From positions 29,551-93,550 of the forward strand of contig CAYXDO010000022.1 of NCBI GenBank assembly GCA_964463485.1: a stretch of 64,000 nt of DNA, written 5' to 3'. The DNA comes from CAYXDO01 sp964463485 (lineage in GTDB: Bacteria; Myxococcota; Kuafuiibacteriia; Kuafuiibacteriales; Kuafuiibacteriaceae). Of the stretch, positions 52,107-60,833 are shown one piece after another. The notes beneath the pieces were generated by a model. The model worked only from the letters and a program-made list of their open reading frames with translations, was not told where the DNA came from and ran no database searches. The translations under genes and the position numbers were made by a program. Position 1 is the stretch's first letter, and each line of letters starts with the position of its first letter.

Positions 52107-53679
52107 TAACCGATACCCCAAGCGCAGCCGTCGAGATCCTGCCGGAGATCTCGAAGCGGCGGCCTTGCTCGTTCTCGACAGGTCGGAACTTGAGTGGCTC
52201 ATAAAGGAGCGCCTCAAGCGCCGCCCTTCCCTCCGCAGGATTCCTCGACAGAGCCACCGTGAACCGCTCGATGCGGGCTCGGGCCTCGGCTTCCATTCGC
52301 CGGACCTCCATGTCGATGATCGCGGGCGTCGTCTCCGACGCGGCGAGGCTCGCTTCGACCTGGTCCAGTTGAGCCTGGAGTTGGGCGATCTCGGCTACGA
52401 GCGCCTTCGAACGACCGACTTCCTTCAACGTGGTCACGAGGTCCTTCATCTGGCGATTCAGTTTCACCGACTCATTTTCGAGGTGCTGCCTTTGGGGGCT
52501 CCGCTTCGTCGGAGCGTCGCCGGACCCTCAGCCGAATTTCCTTGAGAGTCGCTTCGACGAGCGCCTCGCTGAAGACTTCGTCTCGCACCCAGCCGAGTAC
52601 AGCGTCGTTCACCTCTTCGACGGGACGACGCACGCGGTTCGAGCAGACTTCTTTTCCACGCTCACGAGCCCAGCCGCACTGATACACCTTGACGTAGACC
52701 GGCCTGCATCGGACCTCCGCAGACCTCGCACCGAGCCAGTCCGGCGAGGAGCGTCTTGTTCTTTCCGCCGGGGCGAGCCCCGTTACGAGTTGAATGGACC
52801 CGCTTCTGCGCCTGGAAACGTTCAAAGGTTTTCGGAGATGATCGCCAACGAAGCGTCGTGAACCTCGACTCGCTCGGATGCGTCGGTCTCGAAGCGGACC
52901 TTCGTTCCCTTCCTGTGGCCCTTGGTGATCCTTCCCCAAGACAGGACGCCCCGGTATCGCTCGTTGCGAAGCATGGCCCGCACGACCGATTGTCCCCACG
53001 AGCCGCCTCCACGCTTCTCTGCCCTCGGTGCCGGGACGCGGTCAGCATTGAGCTTCCGAGCGATGCCCCGCAGCCCGACACCATCGGCGTACATCTCGAA
53101 GATTTTGATCACGGTGAGTGACTCTACGGGGTCGATTTCATAGGTGACGTACGCCCGCTTGCCCGACGGATCTTTTGCCTCGACGTTCCGATAGCCGAAG
53201 ACCTTTCCCCCCGTGACGTACCCTTTCTTCGCTTTGTACTTGTGATTCTCTCGGGTGCGCTGACTGACCTTTTCCCGTTCGAGTTCCGCTGCGAAGTTCC
53301 GAATCGCCACCATGACCTTGTCCGTGGCGGTTTCAAGCAGAACTTCCTCGTCGGTGAAATCTTGGATGCCGGTCTGAGAGTCTTTTACTAGGTCTTGGAG
53401 GACCAGGCCGGTTCTGTAGGTATCGCCACCGAGCCGACTCTCGTCCCGAAGGACAACCACGTCAAACTCACCCGACTCACCGGCGTTGAGGAGCGAAATC
53501 AGGCCAGGTCTCTTCACGAATTCCGCCCGACTCTGGTCACCCTCGTCGTCGCGCTAAATGTGCTGCTCGTCGAGTGACCAGCCGTGATCGGCAATATATT
53601 GGCGACTCGCAGCCAACTGGACGGCTATCGAGTCCTTCTGGTGGTCTTTGGATCGTCTGGCATAGATCGCTGCTCGCAT
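52069..53679 (-). pseudogene. Large serine recombinase, degraded
   Basis: The gene can be read from ATG 53679 (AAIYARRSKD with the catalytic Ser) through an in-frame TAG at 53554-53556, then DEGDQSRAEFVKRPG, VVVLRDESRLGG, ELEREKVSQRT and VTGGKVFGYRN to about 52822. A frameshift leads into FERFQAQKRV..CEVCGGPM, a second into VYQCGWARERGKEVCSNRV, and a third into the coiled-coil C-terminus (MKLNRQMKDLVTTLKEVG) ending inside the tRNA gene. With one nonsense codon and three shifts it is inactive unless the sequence is wrong. It marks the integration end of the island. Confidence 0.85.
52094..52109. other. Attachment site attL in the tRNA-Glu 3' end
   Basis: CCCCGTGGGGACGTAA, the last bases of the tRNA plus three or four more, is repeated exactly at 58135-58150. 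The similarity continues at a lower level for about 60 bases into the recombinase C-terminal coding end at both places. Confidence 0.75.
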
Positions 53680-53960
53680 AGTGTAGACTCCGGGTTCCTC
53701 TCCAAATCACGAATAATAGCCTCTGCGAGAGCAGGTTTGAGCCGTGGATCGAGCGTAGTCGTCTCGACCTCTTGTCGCAAACCGGGTTGCGTGCCGTTTG
53801 GTCGTTTTCGGATCGTCCGCCCCGACGTAGTCCCAGCCTCCGGGAAAGAAGAAGCTTTCACGTTGAAGCTACCCAGGTCAGACGAGCGTTTAGCCCCGCT
53901 CTGCGCGACGGAGTCGGGAGGCTCTCCGTTGCTTTCCTCGAACTTGTCGGCTTTCGCCAC
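53625..53960 (-). CDS. Small hypothetical protein upstream of recombinase
   Basis: 111 residues, overlapping the recombinase start in another frame by 55 bases. The C-terminal part (LDPRLKPALAEAIIRDLERN) looks helical and plausible. Such small genes often precede serine recombinases. No family was recognised; it could be a chance frame. Confidence 0.35.
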   Translation of the reverse strand: MAKADKFEESNGEPPDSVAQSGAKRSSDLGSFNVKASSFPEAGTTSGRTIRKRPNGTQPGLRQEVETTTLDPRLKPALAEAIIRDLERNPESTLCEQRSMPDDPKTTRRTR

Positions 53961-54495
53961 AGTGACCTCGAAGCTCGAAGCGGCTCGACAAGAGCCACCG
54001 AGCGCCTGTGGAGGTCACCGGACCTTCTCGTCTCGCTGATCGCCACGCTCCCTCGTTTACGTGCTCTCGATCAGCTTGCCCCCTCTCCGGAGGACTTCCT
54101 GAGCCGCATCCGTGGGCGCACTCAGGCATTCAGGGACTACTTCCGGCGGTGTTGTTGAGCGGTCCTACTCGGATTCGGCGGCGGACCAATCGCGAAAAAC
54201 GACATGTACCCGAAAATAGTTCGCGGTGCCGAACCTCGGGACCAAAACTCGGGTCCGCTCGGGTCCGAATACCAACAAGTCCCCAAAATTTCCCTTCAGC
54301 CGACGACAAGTCCGCATAACGACCCGTCTCAGGACAACGTTCGCGAACGTGTCCTCCCCCTCGGATCACGTTGCCGCCGAGGCGGATGGGCCGATCGGTG
54401 AGCTTGTCGATCTGCAAACGACGAATGAGTCCCGAGGACAAGGACAAGGTCATGGTGATCGTCCCTCGTGCCGTGCTGCAGGACGGAGTTTGCCG
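53961..54495. other. Spacer inside the island, no convincing gene
   Basis: About 535 bases with open frames on both strands but none with clear coding bias or a recognisable domain. The last part (54454-54495) follows the truncated GNAT toxin end and may include its lost 3' region in unrecognisable form. Confidence 0.4.
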
Positions 54496-54816
54496 TCAGA
54501 GCGCCGCCGACGGGGCGAGTGATGTCAGCGCGACTGGCATCGGATACTTGGGAAGCCTCGTTTTGAGCACATCCGAAATCTGCTGGGACTCGGCGCTGGC
54601 CATGCTCAATGTGTAGAAGCCGAGCACCGTGGGAAGCGCAGGATCGTCACCAAGCCTGCGATGGAACACGTAGGCGCGACCGATGCCGAGGGCGTCGTTC
54701 TTGAGCGCATGCCGCGCGAAATAGTCGTCGAGGGAGTGCTTGCCGCACGAGAAGCCCGAAGTCGTGTCCACCAGCTCGATCGGCTCGGTGACGTATCCAA
54801 CCCCAGCTTCTCTCAT
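54496..54816 (-). pseudogene. GNAT toxin, 3'-truncated
   Basis: 106 residues start as a TacT/AtaT-type toxin: FSCGKHSLDDYFARHALKND, IGRAYVFHRR, TVLGFYTLSMAS and LPKYPMPVAL. At that point family members continue with the acetyl-CoA loop (Q/RxxGxG/A) and about 70 more residues; here the frame turns into TSLAPSAAL and stops. The acetyl-CoA site is missing, so it should be inactive. The ATG overlaps the antitoxin stop (ATGA). Confidence 0.75.
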
Positions 54817-55157
54817 CTGGCTCGGCGCTTCGCGGCGGCCCGCAAGCGCGGACTCGGCGCAGGGGCGGCTTCCGAGAGCTCCTGCATCTTCGCAAGCGCC
54901 TCGGGGGGCAGCTCGACCTTCTCAGGCTTCAGAGCCCATTCGAGCGCGGCGAGCGTGGGAGTGGCGATCTCGCACGCTGGCGCGGACGAGGTCGGGTCCA
55001 GCGTCACGAGGCGTCGGCCGCGGCGGACCTCGAGCACTGCCTTGAGGAAGAGCGCGAGCGCCTCGTCGATGACCTGGCTTCGGCTGAGCCCGAGCTCTTC
55101 CGCGAGCTGAACCACGGCGCTTCCTCGGTTGTCTGGGACGGTTGCTTCAAGCCGCAT
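54813..55157 (-). CDS. Ribbon-helix-helix antitoxin
   Basis: 114 residues with a strong Shine-Dalgarno (AAGGAGG, five bases before ATG). The N-terminus RLEATVPDNRGSAVVQLAEE followed by LGLSRSQVIDEALALFLKAV is a ribbon-helix-helix DNA-binding fold. It is the first gene of a two-gene toxin-antitoxin unit with the truncated GNAT gene. It would bind its own promoter. It is intact although its toxin is broken. Confidence 0.75.
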   Translation of the reverse strand: MRLEATVPDNRGSAVVQLAEELGLSRSQVIDEALALFLKAVLEVRRGRRLVTLDPTSSAPACEIATPTLAALEWALKPEKVELPPEALAKMQELSEAAPAPSPRLRAAAKRRAR

Positions 55158-55189
55158 ACGAGCCTCCTTACCTCAGAGACGAGGGATAA

Positions 55190-55900
55190 TTGAGGGATAC
55201 AAGGCACGGCGCGGTTTTGCAAGGAGGCCGCGCCCCGCGGCGACGGCGTGTCAGGCGACGAGGCTCAGGTGCCGCCGGCTCGAATCCCGCGCGAGGCGAC
55301 CCAGTCATCCCCCAATCGGAGGCCGTCATTCGTGTCGACGCGCCGGGGGCGTTCGGGTATCGCGGTTCGAGGGAGAGCAACATCGACCCGCCGCTCTTCC
55401 ACGAGTTAGCGCTGCCCACGGATCCGGACCTCGACCAGTTCAGCAGCGGCAACTCGGAGGTCGACGCGTACTTCTCGAAGCGCGAGTGGTTCAACAGCGC
55501 CAAGAACGAGCACGCGCCGCCGACGTATCAGTTTCGCACGGCCCAGAACGGAGAGGTGGTCGGGTACGCTGCCGCTGCCTTCCGCAACAATCCGCACCCT
55601 GACGACAGCTCGACGACGAAGGCGAAGTACTTGGTCGTGTACGTGGCCGCCGTTCACTCCAGGTACGCGGGCCAGCGTAACCCGGCCGCGCCGTCTGAGA
55701 CCTTCTCGAGTTCGATGTTCGCGATCCTGGATAGCATGGCGCGCGCGAAGGCGGGGTGCGTAGGCCTGTGCCTGAGGGTGCGGACCGACAACCTGCGAGC
55801 CATCGCATTCTATGAGAAGGTCGGGTTCGCGCCGGACCCCGGTGGGGCGCGCCCTCTGGACGACAAGGCCCCGCACCTTACGATGCGGAAGACGTGGTGA
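55190..55900 (+). CDS. GNAT acetyltransferase, start uncertain
   Basis: The frame is open from a TTG at 55190 (236 residues), but the GNAT-like part begins near residue 65 (FHELALPTDPDLDQFSSGNS). GNAT features include GEVVGYAAAAFRN, KYLVVYVAAVHSRYAGQ, and LCLRVRTDNLRAIAFYEKVG with FAPD, the usual C-terminal motif. No ATG, GTG or TTG lies near the domain start, and the preceding stretch includes a tRNA-like piece. The gene may have lost its 5' end. Possibly a toxin of the same kind as 54496, without an obvious antitoxin. Confidence 0.6.
   Translation: MRDTRHGAVLQGGRAPRRRRVRRRGSGAAGSNPARGDPVIPQSEAVIRVDAPGAFGYRGSRESNIDPPLFHELALPTDPDLDQFSSGNSEVDAYFSKREWFNSAKNEHAPPTYQFRTAQNGEVVGYAAAAFRNNPHPDDSSTTKAKYLVVYVAAVHSRYAGQRNPAAPSETFSSSMFAILDSMARAKAGCVGLCLRVRTDNLRAIAFYEKVGFAPDPGGARPLDDKAPHLTMRKTW
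55266..55303 (+). other. tRNA 3'-end-like fragment
   Basis: CCGGCTCGAATCCCGC followed by GCGAGGCGACCCA looks like a T arm and acceptor end of a tRNA, with one mismatch in the T stem and no matching 5' half upstream. The minus strand encodes GSPRAGFEPAAPEP, a peptide typical of recombinase or spurious frames over tRNA ends. It may be a relic of an attachment site. Confidence 0.35.
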
Positions 55901-55917
55901 GCGGCACGGCCGGCGAG

Positions 55918-56265
55918 CTACAGGAGCGGCGGCTCCGGCATGTCATCGCCATCGGGTGGAGCCAGATCACGGGCGGCGTTCTTCTGTCGCAGCTGCTCGA
56001 CCCGCTCCTGTGCCTTCAGCACGTCGGCGAGCGGGAAGCGCCAGTGGCCACCCGCGGTCCTGAACGCGCCGGGGAAGGCTCCGCCCTCCAGCCACTTCTT
56101 GACGGTGTTGGTAGAAGAGACGCCGAGGAGGCTCGCGGCCTCCGAGCTGGTCAGCTCGGTGCGTTCGGACTCAGCCAGCTTCTTGGCGAGATCGTCGCGC
56201 CCCGCTGAGGCGAGGGCAGACTTGACCTCGCCCAAGAGGTCGGAGCTGACAAGCAAGGCCTGCAT
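55918..56265 (-). CDS. Excisionase-type helix-turn-helix protein
   Basis: 115 residues. The core TELTSSEAASLLGVSSTNTV, KKWLEGGAFPGAF and TAGGHWRFPLADVL is the helix-turn-helix of the MerR/excisionase group. Proteins of this form serve as excisionases or as antitoxins beside PIN toxins. Here no PIN gene is adjacent. It might control element excision. Confidence 0.7.
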   Translation of the reverse strand: MQALLVSSDLLGEVKSALASAGRDDLAKKLAESERTELTSSEAASLLGVSSTNTVKKWLEGGAFPGAFRTAGGHWRFPLADVLKAQERVEQLRQKNAARDLAPPDGDDMPEPPLL

Positions 56266-56422
56266 CGGGCACCTCCACCGCGGACCATAGGCCGAACCGT
56301 CAAAACCGTCAACGCTGAACCGTCAAAACCGTCAGTCGCCCTGCGGCATGCAGCTCGGGGGAGCGGCGACGGGTTTTCCTTCCCCGACGTGCTCCGCGCA
56401 CCGTTGCCGGCCGCACACAGCT

Positions 56423-56677
56423 TCAGTATCCCATCGCAACCCGGACGAGGTCCGCGACCCGGCCGCGCTCTCTGCCGTCGATGCCCCACTCCGCAAGCGT
56501 CCGGAAAGCCGCCCGTCCCTCCTCGGTCGTCTCGAGGCGCGACAAGCGCTGCAGGAGCTCTTTCACGCTGAAGACGACATCGGCACCCGTCGTCGCCCTT
56601 GGGCCGATCAACACCTCGTCCCGAATCGCCTGGCCGTGCCGGATCAACAATGCCGCCGAAATCAGGCGCCTGGCCAC
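56423..56677 (-). CDS. Small hypothetical protein
   Basis: 84 residues, mostly helical (LISAALLIRHGQAIRDEVLI; ELLQRLSRLETTEEGRAAFR). The codon bias is acceptable. No family was recognised. It lies in the island between the HTH gene and another unknown on the same strand. Confidence 0.4.
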   Translation of the reverse strand: MARRLISAALLIRHGQAIRDEVLIGPRATTGADVVFSVKELLQRLSRLETTEEGRAAFRTLAEWGIDGRERGRVADLVRVAMGY

Positions 56678-56757
56678 GTCCTCCCAAGGCCACTACGACC
56701 GGCTCATCGGAGACTCTGGCCATCGTCTTTCTTTGCCAAGTGGGTACCTCCGGGACG

Positions 56758-57129
56758 TCACGCCGTCCCTTGTCGCACTCTTCGAATTTCCTGACTCGTC
56801 ATCGGCCCTCGCAGGTATGACATCGCCCACCTAGGCCGCAGCAGCGACAGCTCCCCTTTGGGCTCCCTCACCACGAACCACCGGCCCGGACTCATGTACT
56901 GATCCACCGGGAGGGCTCCGATCGACTCCACGTTCGGCGTGTCCGGGAGCACCGAAGCGAGATCGGCCGGGAGACCTTCGCGCAGGCGGCGCTCGGCGAG
57001 CACCGAGATCAACGCGTGCTCTCGGCTCTGCCCGGGCGCCGCGTCGCGTCCGATCAGCCGCAGCACGAGCGAAACCGCCGCGGGCTCCCTCGGAGGGGAG
57101 TCGTCGAGGAGTTGGGTGTCGGTGAGCAT
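56758..57129 (-). CDS. Hypothetical protein
   Basis: 123 residues from ATG 57129 (frame open to 57225). It is rich in Leu/Arg with RLIGRDAAPGQSREHALISV and LPVDQYMSPGRWFVVREPKG. No family was recognised. It could form an operon with the 56423 gene. Confidence 0.45.
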   Translation of the reverse strand: MLTDTQLLDDSPPREPAAVSLVLRLIGRDAAPGQSREHALISVLAERRLREGLPADLASVLPDTPNVESIGALPVDQYMSPGRWFVVREPKGELSLLRPRWAMSYLRGPMTSQEIRRVRQGTA

Positions 57130-57199
57130 CTTGATCTGGTGGCCCGACAGGCTCTGCACCGAGTCATCGGCTGGGACCAGTTTTTGGGTACTACTCCTC

Positions 57200-57391
57200 G
57201 TGAGCCGCCGGCCCCGCATCCGCATCGCTCGTGTCGTCGGCCAAGGCTGGGCGCTCTACGACGCCGACGGGGAGCTTGTGGGAGTCTCTACGACGAAGGC
57301 GAGGGCGCGGAGGGCTGCTGCTAGGGAGGTGAGGCGGGTGATCGTGGAGTCGGAACCTGGCAAGCCGAGCGCAACCGACGACGGGTCGTAG
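57200..57391 (+). CDS. Small hypothetical protein
   Basis: 63 residues from a GTG at 57200: ARVVGQGWALYDADGELVGV followed by a basic helix (STTKARARRAAAREVRRVIV). The pattern of a short beta sheet then helix is plausible. No ribosome site is clear, and the call is tentative. Confidence 0.35.
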   Translation: MSRRPRIRIARVVGQGWALYDADGELVGVSTTKARARRAAAREVRRVIVESEPGKPSATDDGS

Positions 57392-57425
57392 GGCGGGTGG
57401 CCGGTGGGTGAGCCCGACGACGCAC

Positions 57426-57707
57426 TCACACCCGAAGCTCTGCGACGGCCTCGTTGATCGTCTCCTCGGAGACACCCCGTTTTTTGAGGTTTTCAATCAG
57501 TGCGGCCACTGGCGATGACTCCAGCCGAGCGAGGTCGGTTCGGAGCCCCTGGCCGACGTAGTACCGGACGAGCGCCTGGTAGCCCGCGAACCCGAGGAGA
57601 GGGGCGGCACGCTTCAAGTCGCCGACCACGTCTTCAGGAATCCGGATCGTCACCGAGGTCATGGGGCGATCCTTCTTGAGCCGCTTCTTCAACTCACTCG
57701 TCTTCAT
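57426..57707 (-). CDS. brnA: BrnA-like antitoxin
   Basis: 93 residues. TSVTIRIPEDVVGDLKRAAP followed by GYQALVRYYVGQGLRTDLAR is the BrnA/CopG ribbon-helix-helix pattern. It starts at ATG 57707, 13 bases inside the brnT remnant end (57694), as in normal brnTA operons. It looks intact. A shortened second copy is at 58688. Confidence 0.75.
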   Translation of the reverse strand: MKTSELKKRLKKDRPMTSVTIRIPEDVVGDLKRAAPLLGFAGYQALVRYYVGQGLRTDLARLESSPVAALIENLKKRGVSEETINEAVAELRV

Positions 57708-57937
57708 AGTGCTTCCTCTCGGTGAACGTTGCGTCCCTCGCGGAAATGATCCGAACGGCATCCTCGTCGGGCTCGATGCGTAACCGATGACGGCCTCCCG
57801 CTGCTCGCCCTCGGCTGGGCTCGCGTCGGTGACCCGCAGGAAGGGGTCAAAGAACGCTTCGGCAGCCTGCTCGAAATTGACGCTTCTTCTCGTTGGCCCT
57901 CGCCTTCGGCACGTTCCAGACGAAGGTGACGCCGTGC
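57694..57937 (-). pseudogene. brnT: brnT toxin, frameshifted and deleted
   Basis: Pieces of BrnT in order: VTFVWNVPKARANEKK, then in another frame VNFEQAAEAFFDPFLRVTDA, EGEQREAVIG, then in a third frame IEPDEDAVRIISARDATFTE and RKHYEDE ending at 57694. At least one small deletion occurs near the HGV motif and another before IEPDEDAV. The RNase toxin cannot be made. Confidence 0.75.
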
Positions 57938-58134
57938 AGGACGAAGACGGCATCCATCGAGCTGAATGTTCGGCATGCGTATGCACGTTGTCAATACGCT
58001 ATTGGCGTGCCGCCCATCGCGGACCCTGGACGAAGTTCCTGGGGCGATAGCCGCGTGACTTCAGGCGACGAACCCGGGAGGCTCCAAATACTTCATTTTC
58101 CGTGTCGATCGTCCGCTTGGGGTTTCGTTCTGGA

Positions 58135-58150
58135 CCCCGTGGGGACGTAA
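58135..58150. other. Attachment-site copy (island right end)
   Basis: Exact second copy of CCCCGTGGGGACGTAA. It is followed by about 60 bases similar to those following the tRNA at 52110, which are the C-terminal coding end of a second recombinase remnant. Confidence 0.75.
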
Positions 58151-58612
58151 TCAATAGCCGAAGCGCCGAAGTCGAGATTCTGCCAAGGATTTCGAACCGG
58201 CGCTTGCCTTCAACTTCACTCGCAGCGTTCCGACCAAGTGCCGTCGTGACGGGCCGGATCCGCGCCCGGGCCTCCACCTCCACTGCCGCGGTTGCCGATC
58301 TGCTTCGAGCCTCGGCTTCGAGGTGCTCACGTTGAGGCTGGGCTGCGTCGGCCGCTTGCGAACTCGGCGCCTGAGCCCTCAACGTCGACGAGCGCGTAGC
58401 TGAAGACCTCGTCCCTGACTCGTTCACTGCATCGACACGACATCGTACTCGGTTTGAGCATACGGTCGGCCCACGCTCGCGAGCCCATCCGCACTGGTAG
58501 ACCTTGACGAAGACGGAGCCCCATTTCGTCGTCTCGGCCTACATCGGACCTCCGCAGACTTCGCAACGTGCGAGTCCTGCGAAGGAGCGTCTGCTATGGC
58601 GCCCGAGGGTTG
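58135..58612 (-). pseudogene. Second serine recombinase remnant (C-terminal half)
   Basis: Minus-strand pieces match the recombinase at 52069: AGLARCEVCGGPM, WGSVFVKVYQCGWARERG, VCSNRVRC, VRDEVFSYALVD, EARARI, and RRFEILGRISTSA.. ITSPRG. They fall in different frames. The catalytic N-terminal domain is absent. It lies against the second att copy exactly as the first recombinase lies against the tRNA. Confidence 0.75.
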
Positions 58613-58687
58613 GCCAAAAATCAGTCGCAAAATGAGTGCGGATTCAACGCGGGCTTTTTGACTTGCGATCGGGACCCAGAGGCGAAC

Positions 58688-58804
58688 TCACACCCGAAGC
58701 TCGGCGACAGCTTCGTTGATCGTCTCCTCGGGCACCCCGTGCCTCTTCAGGGGAGCGGCACGCTTCAGATCCCCGACCACGTCTTCAGGAATGCGGATCG
58801 TTCC
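58688..58804 (-). pseudogene. brnA copy with internal in-frame deletion
   Basis: TIRIPEDVVGDLKRAAPLKR joins directly to HGVPEETINEAVAELRV, so about 35 codons of the brnA seen at 57426 are missing from the middle. The N-terminal start region is not recognisable. It belongs to the remnant element beyond the second att copy. Confidence 0.7.
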
Positions 58805-59061
58805 CTGTCGAGATCCTTGCTTCGATTTCGCAGCGGCGCTCCCCCTCCCTCGGCGACCGTTACGCGAATGGAAACCGAAGCAGCCTGGGATTTTGACAGC
58901 GGCGGTCCGCGTCGGTGGACATTTGTCGACCGTTTTGTTCGACGAACCCTGCCCCAGTCCTTCGATCGAGAAAATACTCCCGATCGCGCGGAACTTTCCC
59001 CCCGCCCCCATCCGAGCGCACCGACTTCTTCGCAGGCATGCGGTCTGCACGCCGAGGACGC

Positions 59062-59949
59062 ATGGAACCCGTCAAGACCGAAGTGAACCCCAAACCCAAC
59101 CGACTCCCCGATCTCTCTGAGACTCAGACCAACCCCAACCTCCGCCGCGAGAGTCCTGTGGCTGCGGCCCCTGTGGACGTTTCACCCCCGGACGCGTCAC
59201 TTCGGGACGAGCTTCCTCCAGAACCTTCGACGTACCGCGTGGTCATGGAGAGTCCCTTGAGCCAAACCTCCGACCGCGTCCTCGTCAGCGCCTTCGTCGC
59301 TCTGACCCTCGGCGCGCTCGTGCTCACCTCCGTCTCGCTGTTCAACGCCTGGAACGCCAAACCGGGCGTGGAGCCCCTCGCGTTAGCCACCACGCCCAGA
59401 CCCGTCCTCGAAGAGATCGCCCGTCGAGAAGCCCAGCGCACGCTCGATGCCTTCACCATTCGCGTGGAGCCTGGAGAGTTGCCCTTGGGCGAAGATCCTG
59501 CTCCGCCCGAAATTTTCGACGGCGAGGACACCGGGGCCGACTTCTTGGGTACGTCCGCGAGCAGCGATCGACCCGTCGCCGCTTCCGCGCTCATGGACTC
59601 AGCCGACCGCTCGTACTCACAAAGCCGGTGGAGCGACGCCTTGAACCAGTATGGGCGCGTCGCCGACTCGGAACCCATGAGAATGGCGGCCCACATCGGA
59701 ATCAGTCGCACGCTCCTCGAGCTCGGACGACCCGAAGCGGCCATCTCACGACTTCAGCGCGCCAAAAACCTCAACCCATCCAGCGTCGAGCTCGAGTTTT
59801 GGCTCGCCGAAGCCTACGCCCAAGTGGGTCAGTCGGACGAGGCCGTCCGGCATTACCTTCGCTACCTCGATGCGGATCCGAACGGGACTCATGCTCACGA
59901 GGCTCGGCGCGCCATCCCGCTCGTCAAGCCCGTCAGCCCGTCCTCCTAA
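59062..59949 (+). CDS. Membrane-anchored TPR protein
   Basis: 295 residues from ATG 59062 with GAGGA just upstream. Residues 1-70 are Pro-rich and cytoplasmic, followed by one helix (VLVSAFVALTLGALVLTSVS). The C-terminal 110 residues form three TPR units (SYSQSRWSDALNQYGRVADS; AAHIGISRTLLELGRPEAAI; VELEFWLAEAYAQVGQSDEA). Probably a periplasmic scaffold. The stop overlaps the end of the convergent hydrolase gene. Confidence 0.75.
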   Translation: MEPVKTEVNPKPNRLPDLSETQTNPNLRRESPVAAAPVDVSPPDASLRDELPPEPSTYRVVMESPLSQTSDRVLVSAFVALTLGALVLTSVSLFNAWNAKPGVEPLALATTPRPVLEEIARREAQRTLDAFTIRVEPGELPLGEDPAPPEIFDGEDTGADFLGTSASSDRPVAASALMDSADRSYSQSRWSDALNQYGRVADSEPMRMAAHIGISRTLLELGRPEAAISRLQRAKNLNPSSVELEFWLAEAYAQVGQSDEAVRHYLRYLDADPNGTHAHEARRAIPLVKPVSPSS

Positions 59950-60788
59950 AGCGTGCTCCTCGCGAGCTCCACGATCAACTTGGCAACTTTGCCAGGCCGC
60001 TCGATGTGAGGCACGTGCGAGAAATCCTCGGGCTCGATCACTTCCGCGTGCTTCGGAAGGTGTGCCTTGAAAAAGGCCAAATTCTCGCGAGGCAGCAACT
60101 TGTCCGATTTGCCCCAGACGACACGGACCGGAACCCGCAACCCCGCGAGCTCCTCCGGGCGTAACAAGATCTCGGGCCTCGCCAACGAGATCGCCTGCTT
60201 CAACTCGGGTCGCGCAAACTGCTGGGCCACGTAGCGCCGCAAGAGCGGTGAGTACCACGGGAGCTCCAGGCAGAGTCTCTCGAGGAACTTGCCCGCGTCC
60301 GCCTCGCTCTCGATGCGAAACACATCCAAGAACCGAGCGAGGGGCTCCGCGTCCATGTAGGCTCCGCCCGGGGACGACAGCAACAACGCCCGGACCTTCT
60401 CGGGCCGGCGCAAGGTGTAGCGCACCGCCGAGAAACCGCCGAGGGAGCTCCCGACGACGATCGAAGGCTCCTCGATCACCGCGTCCATCAGCTCGACGAG
60501 CCCCGTCAGGAACTCATCGGCCGACATCCCTCTCTTCGGCGCCTCGCTCGCTCCGTGCCCAGGGAGCTCCACCGCCGCGAGCCGCCGGGTGTGCGCGCGG
60601 AGCTTCGGGAAGACGCGCGTGAACGCCGTCGCGGCCGCTCCGATCCCGTGCACCAACACGATCGGCGGCAACTCTCCGCGACCACGAGCCACAAAAGCGT
60701 GCATCGTCCCGACCGACGTTCGATACCGCCGACTCCGCGCTCCGTAGGCCCGGAGCACTCCGCGGGGAATTCGTTCGATGATTCCCAT
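59946..60788 (-). CDS. Alpha/beta hydrolase
   Basis: 280 residues. The fold is shown by PIVLVHGIGAAATAF (oxyanion HG), the nucleophile elbow VGSSLGGFSAV, the acid in VWGKSDKLLP and His in FSHVPHIERP. It is the size of esterases, haloperoxidase-like enzymes and C-C hydrolases. The substrate is unknown. No signal peptide is clear. Confidence 0.85.
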   Translation of the reverse strand: MGIIERIPRGVLRAYGARSRRYRTSVGTMHAFVARGRGELPPIVLVHGIGAAATAFTRVFPKLRAHTRRLAAVELPGHGASEAPKRGMSADEFLTGLVELMDAVIEEPSIVVGSSLGGFSAVRYTLRRPEKVRALLLSSPGGAYMDAEPLARFLDVFRIESEADAGKFLERLCLELPWYSPLLRRYVAQQFARPELKQAISLARPEILLRPEELAGLRVPVRVVWGKSDKLLPRENLAFFKAHLPKHAEVIEPEDFSHVPHIERPGKVAKLIVELARSTL

Positions 60789-60833
60789 TTTCGCTCAGCT
60801 CACCGAAGTCGTCATAGGTTCACCGGCGCAGGC

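Larger units (their letters stand above)
52094..58150. mobile_element. tRNA-Glu genomic island (serine recombinase type)
   Basis: About 6 kb bounded by the 16-base direct repeats at 52094 and 58135. The content is a degraded serine recombinase at the tRNA end and accessory genes: RHH/GNAT toxin-antitoxin remains, a GNAT gene, an HTH gene, three small unknowns, and brnA with broken brnT. Gene spacing is loose and codon bias weaker than in the flanks. Confidence 0.75.

Noticed and set aside
53772..54158. 128-codon plus-strand frame in the island
   Set aside because: No domain and poor codon bias; opposite to a possible small gene.
54130..54453. 107-codon minus-strand frame in the island
   Set aside because: Composition is not convincing and no fold could be suggested.
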